Positions 51,999-59,927 of a stretch of DNA of 64,000 nucleotides are shown one piece after another (the first letter of the stretch is position 1; every line of letters begins with the position of its first letter). The notes beneath the pieces were generated by a model. It had not been told where the DNA came from, did no database searches, and was given only the letters and a program-made list of their open reading frames with translations. The stretch is from JAADEM01 sp965371855. Its GTDB lineage: Bacteria > Bacteroidota > Bacteroidia > Bacteroidales > Marinilabiliaceae. The position numbers were made by a program, and so were the translations under genes. The stretch is taken from contig CBDUZZ010000009.1 of assembly GCA_965371855.1 (NCBI GenBank), positions 1-64,000 on the forward strand, written 5' to 3'.

Positions 51999-53165
51999 CT
52001 ACTGCAACTTCCCTTTTAAAGCATCTGTAGGTTTCATTTTTGAAATTTTACGGGCAGGGATATAACTTACTATTGTTGCAGAAATCACAACAAGAATTAG
52101 TGTACTGATAATTAGTCCGACACTGTAATACGGATAAATGGTTTCAGCAACGGTAATACCCATATCCGGACCACCAAAAGTAATCCCTACGGTATCGAGC
52201 CACATAAATAAAGGTATTCCATAAACTGCTCCCAGAAGGGCAGCAAGGATGCTATGTGCACCTCCTTCAACGGTAAATATACCTACAACCTGAGAGCGGG
52301 TAAGCCCCAGGGCAATGTATGTTCCTATCTCTTTTTGTCGACGAAATATCGAAAGAACCTGGGTATCGAAAATTGCCAGTAATGCAATAATCAGTAATAA
52401 GCCTTCCAGAATCAAACCACCGGCTTTTTTCGATTGAATGATATTTTTCAGATCTGACAATAGAAAATCCAAATCCTTAAAATCCCAACCTTCTATTTCT
52501 GCACCACTGTAATTTTCGCCTGTAACAAGGAGTGTAGCTTCACCTTCCATATTTGTCATTTCCTGTAATACAGGAAGTGACATATACAACTGACCATTAT
52601 CAGCCGAAGGAACGTCACATCTGAAAATGGAAGCTATTAGAATTTCTCTGGCATCGAAAGTGCCATTTTTATCACGCCAACGCACAAGAACCCTGTCGCC
52701 CACTTTTAGTTTGGTTGACTCAGCCATTCGTTTACCAATAATAGCGGCATATTCATCTTGAATATTTGTAAGGTCAGTTGTTGGCAGATACAAAATATTT
52801 TGTTTTGGATCGATGCCTTTTAAAATTCCACCCTGCACTCTTCCCTCAGGGTAAAGTGTTGCCTGAGTAATTAAAATGGGTGTGAGATTACCCTTGTTTA
52901 TTTCTGCCTTCACCTGATTCGACAACGAAGCATGCGAATCCTGAATTGTGTAAGGGTCGTACTTATCGTATTCAGGATGCCAGAATTGCCCCTGACCAAT
53001 TTCCCAATCAATGGTATCTTTTATTCCTTGTCGGTTCCATCCATCAATCATTCCATTGTAAAAAATGATAAGAACAAATGCAAAAGACAATACTGTTACA
53101 TTGAGCCAGGTTCTGAGCCCTGCACCAATGAGATTTCGAAATGCTAATTTTATTGCTAACATCAT
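51999..53165 (-). CDS. FtsX/LolC-type ABC permease 2
   Basis: The 388-residue protein has the MacB/FtsX layout: N-terminal helix (WLNVTVLSFAFVLIIFYNGM), periplasmic domain with GGILKGIDPKQNILYLPTTD, then ILEGLLLIIALLAIFDTQVL, FRRQKEIGTYIALGLTRSQV, a hydrophobic IYPYYSVGLIISTLILVVIS and ARKISKMKPTDALKGKLQ. It lies 1 bp after the ATPase gene. With permease 1 it likely forms a heterodimer. Confidence 0.92.
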   Translation of the reverse strand: MMLAIKLAFRNLIGAGLRTWLNVTVLSFAFVLIIFYNGMIDGWNRQGIKDTIDWEIGQGQFWHPEYDKYDPYTIQDSHASLSNQVKAEINKGNLTPILITQATLYPEGRVQGGILKGIDPKQNILYLPTTDLTNIQDEYAAIIGKRMAESTKLKVGDRVLVRWRDKNGTFDAREILIASIFRCDVPSADNGQLYMSLPVLQEMTNMEGEATLLVTGENYSGAEIEGWDFKDLDFLLSDLKNIIQSKKAGGLILEGLLLIIALLAIFDTQVLSIFRRQKEIGTYIALGLTRSQVVGIFTVEGGAHSILAALLGAVYGIPLFMWLDTVGITFGGPDMGITVAETIYPYYSVGLIISTLILVVISATIVSYIPARKISKMKPTDALKGKLQ

Positions 53166-53166
53166 A

Positions 53167-53853
53167 TTATGTTTTTATTTCATCACTAACAACTTTTCCA
53201 TCTTCAAGCGAAATTGTTCTGTTTAAATATTTCATAACTTTTTCATCATGCGTTGCAAAAAGAAACGTTACATTAAATTCTTCATTTAACTTCTTCATTG
53301 TTTGAAGAATATGGTGTGAATTTTTAGAGTCAAGGTTTGCTGTTGGTTCATCGGCCAGAACAATCTGTGGCTTTTTTACCATTGACCTTGCAATGGCAAC
53401 CCTCTGACATTCGCCACCCGAAAGCATATTTGGTTTCGACTTAACTTTATCTGTTAAGCCCACCCATTCCAAAGCTTCCATTACTGATTTCTTACGCTCT
53501 GAAGCCGACTTTTTTTGAAGTAATAGAGAAAACTCTACATTTTCAAAAACAGTATAAACAGGCAATAAGTTATAGGTTTGAAAAATAAAGCCAATGTGCA
53601 TATTCCTCAATTTGGCTGCCTGCTTATGGGACAGTTCAGAAATTGATTTATCTAATATAATGGCACTTCCGGTGGTGGGTGTGTCGAGAGAACCAATAAT
53701 GTTAAGCAACGTGGTTTTGCCCGATCCACTTGGCCCTACAAAACCGGCAAATTCACCCTTGTTAAAATTTAAACCGATTCCGTTGAGAGCTGTAAAATAA
53801 CCCTTGCCTACAGGATATTTTTTCACCAAATCGTTGATTTCAATTATTGCCAT
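53167..53853 (-). CDS. LolD/MacB-type ABC ATPase
   Basis: The 228-residue protein has Walker A GPSGSGKT, Q-loop IFQTYNLLPVYTVFENVEF, signature LSGGECQRVAIARS, Walker B IVLADEPTANLD and H-loop FATHDEK. This is the class that drives FtsX-type permeases by mechanotransmission rather than substrate tunnelling. It is 12 bp after the barrel gene and precedes permease 2. Confidence 0.94.
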   Translation of the reverse strand: MAIIEINDLVKKYPVGKGYFTALNGIGLNFNKGEFAGFVGPSGSGKTTLLNIIGSLDTPTTGSAIILDKSISELSHKQAAKLRNMHIGFIFQTYNLLPVYTVFENVEFSLLLQKKSASERKKSVMEALEWVGLTDKVKSKPNMLSGGECQRVAIARSMVKKPQIVLADEPTANLDSKNSHHILQTMKKLNEEFNVTFLFATHDEKVMKYLNRTISLEDGKVVSDEIKT

Positions 53854-53865
53854 TATCTTCTGTTT

Positions 53866-55023
53866 TTAATGATTAAACACGAACATTAGTTGAATACCAA
53901 GTCCACCATAAAGGTTTTCTTTGGCTCCCATAGTTGGTAATTGATTGTTTTCCGGATTCCAATATCCCATTACATACAAAGTGGTGTTATCGAATTGCCG
54001 ATACCAATTTACAAAATTATAAACAGATTTATTTAACCAATCGTAATAAATTATTACGTTAATATTGTCAAACATACCAAAAGTATAAGTCGCTGAGAGG
54101 GCTGTAAAATTTGTTGTTTGTGAAAACTGAAATGCATTCTCATCATTGGCAATAAACATATGTTCCAATACCATGTTTAAGCCACTGCCAAGACCAAAAG
54201 TATAATCCGTTCCAAGTGTAAATGTTTCCTGATTAGTGAATTGTCCTATGTTTTTACTTTTGTGAATCCATGCTCCTTCAAACCAAAGTCCTACAACCAA
54301 ATCCCATTTACCATCCAGTCCGATTCTGTTTTCCGGAATCTCACCATATTCAGGCTCTATGCTGTTCATGTACCTTGAATCAGCAATCCGGTGATGATAT
54401 GAAATGGCAAGTTCTCCCAAAGGAACGGGGCTTTGAAATCTTCCACCAAATTCGGGAGTTTTAGCATTTGTTTCTATAAGTTCCAGACCTTTAGTATCCT
54501 TATTTCCGTACAAAACCCAAAGCCACAAATTGGCATTGTTCATGAAATAATATCTTCCTAATCCTGCCCATACCCCATTTGTTAGTTGAAGAGGATCGCG
54601 AGGGTCAACCTGATCAAACCATCTAAGGGCGCGAAGCATATTGGCAGAACCGAAATTTATTTTCTGTAATCCGGCACGAACTTCAAACTGTTTGGTGGAA
54701 TATCTTCCCCAAATTCGGTAAGGACTAATGTTTCCATCAGCTGAAGCCGAATCGACGAAATGAATACCGGCGTCGCCAAATAAATTTGCAGAAACTTCGA
54801 AATCAATCAAGCGCTCTGTTTGTAGTGGCATCTCATAATTCAGTTGTGGAATGTATCTGCCACCAAGATATAAAGGGTATGGATTTTCAGGATTAAGATG
54901 TGCCCATGTTGATAGCTGACCTGTAAATTTGGGGAGGTTATTTACTTTCTGAGTGCTATCCTGTCCGATAACCTTTAAACTCACAAAAGCAACTAAAACA
55001 ATTATATATAATATTTTATTCAT
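53866..55023 (-). CDS. Outer-membrane porin-like beta-barrel of the export operon
   Basis: The 385-residue protein (ATG 55023; a TTG three codons upstream is also in frame) has a signal peptide (LYIIVLVAFVSLKVIGQ) and many strands with aromatic girdles: YIPQLNYEMPL, FEVSANLFGDAGIH, SKQ-like ISPYRIWGRYSTKQFEVRAG, GKWDLVVGLWFEGAW and a last strand YGGLGIQLMFVFNH. It is first in the operon, so the barrel probably belongs to the same envelope pathway as the ABC genes. I do not recognise a named porin family. Confidence 0.75.
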   Translation of the reverse strand: MNKILYIIVLVAFVSLKVIGQDSTQKVNNLPKFTGQLSTWAHLNPENPYPLYLGGRYIPQLNYEMPLQTERLIDFEVSANLFGDAGIHFVDSASADGNISPYRIWGRYSTKQFEVRAGLQKINFGSANMLRALRWFDQVDPRDPLQLTNGVWAGLGRYYFMNNANLWLWVLYGNKDTKGLELIETNAKTPEFGGRFQSPVPLGELAISYHHRIADSRYMNSIEPEYGEIPENRIGLDGKWDLVVGLWFEGAWIHKSKNIGQFTNQETFTLGTDYTFGLGSGLNMVLEHMFIANDENAFQFSQTTNFTALSATYTFGMFDNINVIIYYDWLNKSVYNFVNWYRQFDNTTLYVMGYWNPENNQLPTMGAKENLYGGLGIQLMFVFNH

Positions 55024-55123
55024 TGCCGGCAACTATTCCATAATTAAGAAAGTTTATCGATTCTATTTCCAAAACAGGCAGGTCAAAACCAAATTTATGA
55101 AAAAATATTTAATAAAAAATTGA

Positions 55124-55160
55124 TTTTACTTTTTACCTGTAAAAAACATAGTACCAAAAT
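55124..55160. repeat. 37-bp direct repeat, right copy
   Basis: Identical to 49409-49445. It lies 101 bp upstream of the barrel gene's ATG. Together the two copies delimit a 5.7 kb segment containing only the export operon. The 55161-55470 stretch downstream contains CTGACAG/CTGTCAG palindromes but no gene. Confidence 0.85.
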
Positions 55161-55474
55161 TCAGAACTTTTCTTAGGCGGAATACCCTGGGTTAAAATTC
55201 ACATCACCCTGTCAGCGGCCTTGGGCCCTGACAGTGGTGCTTTTGCGAAACAAAAACAAATTACAGGCAAGTTTACCGCTGACAGAGTCTCCGACTGCTG
55301 TCAGGGTATCCTCAAAAGGTCTAATCCAAAACCCTACAAGAGTTTTAAACTCCTGGAGGGTTGATTTAAGCAGCCTTGCATATATATAGGTGCAGTTCAA
55401 ACTACACCCATAGTAGTACCTAAATCATGAAATATTTTATATTTAGTTTTTGACGATTCGATGTCCTCCTTTTT

Positions 55475-55527
55475 CGGACGATCGAATGTCGTAAAACCTC
55501 AAATCGTCCCGCAGGTCATTTGAGCGT
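55475..55527. repeat. Dispersed repeat, inverted relative to 14540-14599
   Basis: Contains CGGACGATCGAATGTC, AACCTCAAATCG and CATTTGAGCGTT, the same order as the reverse complement of 14540-14599. It lies next to the terminator of the adenylate kinase gene. A neighbouring copy of its first part (GACGATTCGATGTCC, 55452-55466) makes a local inverted duplication. Confidence 0.55.
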
Positions 55528-55564
55528 TAAAAACCTACGGCGTGGCTTCGAGCCTCACCGTAGG
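55527..55564 (-). terminator. Intrinsic terminator of the adenylate kinase gene
   Basis: On the minus strand CCTACGGTGAGG, a CTCGAAG loop region and CCACGCCGTAGG pair with two mismatches, followed directly by TTTTTAA. It begins 19 bp after the stop of the adenylate kinase gene. Confidence 0.75.
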
Positions 55565-55582
55565 TCGTACAGGAAAATCAGT

Positions 55583-56752
55583 TTATTTTATATTTTTGAA
55601 ACTACTTTCGATTTCAGTTGATACTCTTTCAAGTACTTCTTCAAATGAGGCCATTCCATCTATTGCTGCAACATCATGCAGTTCCTGATACTTTTCAATT
55701 ACCGGGATAGTTTTGGTTTTGTGCTCTTCTAATCGTTGCACAATCCTTTCAGTACTCGAATCATAGGGCATAGAAGCATCTGTTTTACTCCTCTTGTCTA
55801 ACCGCCTGATTAGTTCCAGTGTATCAACATCTATCTCTACAATTTTATTGATTGATGATTCATGTTTTTTTAATATCCCGTCTAAAATATATGACTGTAC
55901 CAGAGTACGTGGATATCCTTTAAAAATAAAGCCTTTGCCATGTTTTGTGTTTTCGATTTTTTGTTCAATCAAACGAATAACTATTTCATCAGGAACCAAC
56001 TGCCCATTTTCATATAGAGCCTTTATCTCTTTTCCCGTAGGAGTACCCTTTTGTATTTCAGCATCAAGCATGGCACCTGTAGCTACAAATTCCAAATTAT
56101 ATTTTTTTGCTATCGCTTTCCCTATAGATCCCCTACCCGAGCCCGGATAGCCGAATATCACAATATTCAAAAGTTTTTTACTCTGCTCAATATTGACAAG
56201 TTGTACGATATCAGATTGAACATCTTTAATGCTTTGCATCCCATTAATCGACTTATAGTTGCCCCTCTCTTTGAAAAAATTCAATACAGGCAGAGTTTTA
56301 TTACTGTACTCTTTAAGTCGGTTTCGGATAACCTCTTCATTATCGTCCATTCGCCCTGATACTTTACCACGCTCAACTAATCTCGTTACCGACTCCTCTT
56401 CAGGCACTTCGATACTAATCAGCAAATCAAGTTTGGTGTTCAGCTTTATCATCAAGCCCTCCAGGATATATGCCTGTACAAAAGTACGTGGGAATCCATC
56501 AAAAAGAAAACCATTTACGTCAGGATGCGAACGTATAGTTTTTTCGATTATCTGAACTATTATCTCATCAGATACCAACCCACCTTGAGCGATAATACTT
56601 TTAGCCTGTAGTCCTAATTTAGTTTCATCAGCTAACTCTTTTCTTAAGATATCACCGGTTGAAATATAAAACAGTTTGAATTTCTTAATTAAATATTCAG
56701 ATTGAGTTCCTTTTCCTGCGCCCGGAGGACCAAATAGAGCAATGTTTAACAT
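55583..56752 (-). CDS. Tandem adenylate kinase with a degenerate second domain
   Basis: The 389-residue protein is two nucleoside monophosphate kinase domains in one chain. Domain 1 (1-190) has an intact P-loop GPPGAGKGT, FYISTGDILR, FLFDGFPRT and a lid GKVSGRMDDNEEVIRNRL. Domain 2 (about 193-389) has GYPGSGRGS with Arg in place of the P-loop Lys, FVATGAMLD instead of the STGD-L-R motif, and FIFKGYPRT with Lys in place of Asp. So domain 2 is probably not catalytic and may regulate or stabilise domain 1. Usual adenylate kinases are about 190-215 residues. Confidence 0.88.
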   Translation of the reverse strand: MLNIALFGPPGAGKGTQSEYLIKKFKLFYISTGDILRKELADETKLGLQAKSIIAQGGLVSDEIIVQIIEKTIRSHPDVNGFLFDGFPRTFVQAYILEGLMIKLNTKLDLLISIEVPEEESVTRLVERGKVSGRMDDNEEVIRNRLKEYSNKTLPVLNFFKERGNYKSINGMQSIKDVQSDIVQLVNIEQSKKLLNIVIFGYPGSGRGSIGKAIAKKYNLEFVATGAMLDAEIQKGTPTGKEIKALYENGQLVPDEIVIRLIEQKIENTKHGKGFIFKGYPRTLVQSYILDGILKKHESSINKIVEIDVDTLELIRRLDKRSKTDASMPYDSSTERIVQRLEEHKTKTIPVIEKYQELHDVAAIDGMASFEEVLERVSTEIESSFKNIK

Positions 56753-56785
56753 AGATTTAATTGTTAATTGTTAATTTATGACAAA

Positions 56786-58147
56786 TTACACTTTAGGCTC
56801 CCAACCTTTTTCGTACTCTCGTTTCCACAGCTTATTAGCTTTTTTACTATTTACGATATGACCATTTGTATTGTCAATTTTCAGACGTTCATCACTACGA
56901 TAAGCAATGTTAGCTAAATGGCAAAGAAGAGTACTTTTCACTCCTTCATCAACCGGTGAATTCTGTTTTGATGCTTTACCTCTGATTGTATCAAAAAAGT
57001 TTGTAGTGTGCATGGTAGAAAGGTCTCCTCCTCCACCAAGAGCAGTACCTGACTCCTGAGTACCGGCTGTACTTTCCTTAATAAACTTGCCTTTTCTATC
57101 AAATAATTTGTAATGGCCCCGGTCAATAATTACAGATCCTTCACTTCCATAAATAATTGTACCGCGACCTAATCCATAGGTATTGTATCCATTCCGACTC
57201 TTACCATCCCACTTGATTATTTTATTTCCTTTAAACTTAAATGTTGCATCCATAGAGTCATACATCTCCCAACCATCATCAAGAAAATGCTTTTTATCCG
57301 CTTCAACATAAACTTCATCAGGGTAATCTACCTGAAGAGCCCAACGAGCAATATCTAATTCATGGGTAGCATTATTACCTGTTTCTGCAGTTCCGTAATT
57401 CCAGCCGTACCAGTGCCAGCTATAGTTCCATGTATCATGAGTATATTCACGATGTATAGCCGGTCCTTGCCACTGCTCCCAATCCAAACCTTCAGGCGGT
57501 GCTTGTTTCACCTGATTAGGAGTTCTTCCCCTACTATTTACATAAAAAGCCACTGCCTTATATGGATCACCAATAGCACCTTCATGAATAGCTTTAATAA
57601 TCTCTTGTGACTCTAATGAAGAGCGTTGCTGGTTTCCCATCTGAACCACTTTGCCATATTTTTTTTGTGCTTCAACTAACATCTCTCCTTCAAACGGATT
57701 ATGACTTATGGGTTTTTCAACATAAACATGTTTTCCATTTGCCATAGCTAACAATGCTCCTGGAGTATGCCAGTGGTCAGGTGTAGCAAGAAAAACAGCA
57801 TCTATATCTTTATCGTTTATCACTTTAAAAAAGTCTGCTTCGAGCTTTGGCTTATAATCAAATTTATTTAATACACGTTCAGCAGCCCTGTCACGCAGAC
57901 TTTTCATAACATCACACAGATACAATAAATCAACATTATTACTCTTATTTGCAATTGAAGGGATATATGCGCTATATCGTCTTCCAAGACCTACAAGACC
58001 AACTCCAAGTCTGTTATTTGCTCCTACTATACGCGCATAACTTTTAGCTGAAAACCCCATAGCACCAATTGTTATTCCGGCAGCACCCAGAGTCGTCTTT
58101 TTCAGAAATTCTCTTCTTGATCTGTTTTTTGAATTCTCTTTTCTCAT
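56786..58147 (-). CDS. Tat-exported Gfo/Idh/MocA family oxidoreductase
   Basis: The 453-residue protein has a twin-arginine signal (SRREFLKKTTLGAAGITIGA). The Rossmann domain shows RLGVGLVGLGRRYSAYIPSI and DAVFLATPDHWHTPGALLAM, the active-site region has HVYVEKPISHNPFEGEMLVE, and the C-terminal domain shows ATHELDIARWALQVDYPDEV. These enzymes oxidise sugars with bound or free NAD(P). It is encoded 3 bp after a DUF1080 protein, a pairing linked to 3-keto-glycoside metabolism. Substrate unknown. Confidence 0.92.
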   Translation of the reverse strand: MRKENSKNRSRREFLKKTTLGAAGITIGAMGFSAKSYARIVGANNRLGVGLVGLGRRYSAYIPSIANKSNNVDLLYLCDVMKSLRDRAAERVLNKFDYKPKLEADFFKVINDKDIDAVFLATPDHWHTPGALLAMANGKHVYVEKPISHNPFEGEMLVEAQKKYGKVVQMGNQQRSSLESQEIIKAIHEGAIGDPYKAVAFYVNSRGRTPNQVKQAPPEGLDWEQWQGPAIHREYTHDTWNYSWHWYGWNYGTAETGNNATHELDIARWALQVDYPDEVYVEADKKHFLDDGWEMYDSMDATFKFKGNKIIKWDGKSRNGYNTYGLGRGTIIYGSEGSVIIDRGHYKLFDRKGKFIKESTAGTQESGTALGGGGDLSTMHTTNFFDTIRGKASKQNSPVDEGVKSTLLCHLANIAYRSDERLKIDNTNGHIVNSKKANKLWKREYEKGWEPKV

Positions 58148-58150
58148 AAC

Positions 58151-59533
58151 CTACAATTCTTTTATTTTAATGTTTTTAAAACGCACTTCATCGCCATGAT
58201 CCTGCAGTAGGATATGACCGGCTTTAGCATTACCGAAATCTTCCCACTTCTGATATTTACTGTAATCTACCAAAGCTTCCCACATTTGGGTGTTTCTTTC
58301 ATATTCAATTACCTTTATACCATTAAGGAAATGACTCACTTTATTGCCCCTCACTTCAACTCTTGCTCTGTTCCATGAGTCAATGCCGTTAAAACGTTTT
58401 CTTTTCAAATTAGAATCAAACATACTCCCATCAGCAGAGATAAGATCATACAACGAAGCAAGAGTTCTGTTTCCTTTAACACCCATTTTTGCATCAGGAT
58501 GATTTTTATCATCTAATATCTGAAACTCACAACCGATAGCCGAACCAGCTCCTTTATTAAGTTCCGGATCAACAAAATACTTAATACCGCTATTAGCACC
58601 TTTAGTTAAATTAAAATCTACTTCAAGAATAAAGTCCGAATATTTTTTATCGGTAATTATATCACCCCCGTTACCCGACTCTTCACCTTCGGCTTTTTCT
58701 ACAACCAAAATACCATCTTCAATGTGCCAGCCTTTTTCAGGGAAACCATCCAATTTTACCCCTCTCCATCCGGTAGTAGTTTTTCCATCCCACAAAAGGG
58801 TCCAGCCTTCATTCTTTTCTCCTTCAGTAAGAGTATTATTTAAATAACTAACCTCCCTGACACTCTTTGGCATTTCCAGCATATCACTCTCTGCAGCGTT
58901 AGGGTTAATACGGATATTTCTCCAACGAATTGCTTTACCTGCCAAGGCCTTGTTATTTCCTATTCCATGAACCTGAAGAGCTATAAACCCTTCCGGAGTC
59001 ATATCATCAACCAGATTTACTACAGGTTTACCATTAAGCCATGTTCTTATTTTATTTCCTACTGCCTCAATTCTGAATTTATTCCATTCACCATTTTTAA
59101 ATAACTTTTTTGAAGGACGATTATACTCCAACGGATAGAGCCAACCCCTGCGTGCCTCATCATAAATACCAGCAGTCCATCTTCTTTCCGAATCGTCGCA
59201 CTCTACCTGATATCCGTGTACTCTTCCATTACTATACTCTTTATAACTCTCACTTCTGATTTGCACACCTGAATTCAGACCACGATCCATCTTCATCTCA
59301 TACTCAAGAATAAAATCGCCATACAGTTTTTTAGTTGCCAAAAAAGTATTTGGACTTTTTAACGTACTTACGCCAACTATCTCACCGTTTTCAACACTAT
59401 ATTTGGCACTACCATTAAGAACCTCCCATCCTTTCAGATTTTTACCATTAAACAGATTTTCCCAGCCTGTATCTGACTGACTATATGCAGATACGACACA
59501 AAACAATAGAATTAAAACAAATAGATTTTTCAT
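58151..59533 (-). CDS. Exported protein with two DUF1080 (3-keto-disaccharide hydrolase) domains
   Basis: The 460-residue protein (ATG 59533, signal peptide FVLILLFCVVSAYSQ; an upstream start at 59599 rejected) has two concanavalin-like DUF1080 domains. Domain 1: GWENLFNGKNLKGWEVLNGS, then DFILEYEMKMDRGLNSGVQI. Domain 2: GWTLLWDGKTTTGWRGVKLD, then DFILEVDFNLTKGANSGIKY and GHILLQDHGDEVRFKNIKI. Members cleave 3-keto-glycosides produced by Gfo/Idh-type oxidases. It precedes such an oxidase gene with a 3-bp gap. Confidence 0.92.
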   Translation of the reverse strand: MKNLFVLILLFCVVSAYSQSDTGWENLFNGKNLKGWEVLNGSAKYSVENGEIVGVSTLKSPNTFLATKKLYGDFILEYEMKMDRGLNSGVQIRSESYKEYSNGRVHGYQVECDDSERRWTAGIYDEARRGWLYPLEYNRPSKKLFKNGEWNKFRIEAVGNKIRTWLNGKPVVNLVDDMTPEGFIALQVHGIGNNKALAGKAIRWRNIRINPNAAESDMLEMPKSVREVSYLNNTLTEGEKNEGWTLLWDGKTTTGWRGVKLDGFPEKGWHIEDGILVVEKAEGEESGNGGDIITDKKYSDFILEVDFNLTKGANSGIKYFVDPELNKGAGSAIGCEFQILDDKNHPDAKMGVKGNRTLASLYDLISADGSMFDSNLKRKRFNGIDSWNRARVEVRGNKVSHFLNGIKVIEYERNTQMWEALVDYSKYQKWEDFGNAKAGHILLQDHGDEVRFKNIKIKEL

Positions 59534-59570
59534 ATTAAAAAAATTATAATTAATTATATACATTATCGAA

Positions 59571-59578
59571 CAAAGATA
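59571..59578 (-). promoter_or_regulatory. Candidate -7 element of the DUF1080-oxidoreductase unit
   Basis: TATCTTTG on the minus strand fits TAnnTTTG, 37 bp before the ATG at 59533. A clear -33 TTTG is not seen. Confidence 0.35.
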
Positions 59579-59585
59579 GAAAACT

Positions 59586-59927
59586 TTATTTATCCTCATC
59601 TTTTACTTTATCCTTATTCTTATTCTTTTTCTCAATTCTCTCTTCAAACTTCTTTTCCCACTTTTTGGTAACATCATCAAGAAAAGGAACTGAGACACCA
59701 ACGATAAAACGCCATCTTGACCAATCAACGGTTGAATTACTATCAGGATTAATTACTCTTCCCTGATCATCCTCATCAGGAAAATCAATGGGTCGGCTTA
59801 TTTCATACCTTGATGATGAGTTTGTAGTCCCAAGGGTAATGTCTGCGCCTTTAAAATGCATAACAACAGATAAAAAATAATTATATGGTATATCCGATTC
59901 ATTTTTTTGATATATCCTGTGCATCAA
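59586..59927 (-). pseudogene. C-terminal fragment of an outer-membrane protein
   Basis: The frame reads NYFLSVVMHFKGADITLGTT, then SRYEISRPIDFPDED and WSRWRFIVGVSVPFLDDVTK and a Lys/Glu-rich tail. This looks like the last strands of a larger Bacteroidota outer-membrane protein. It has no signal peptide, and its apparent start overlaps the 3' end of maeB by 29 bp, so the 5' part has been lost, probably by a rearrangement. A short real protein from an internal Met is possible but less likely. Confidence 0.5.
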
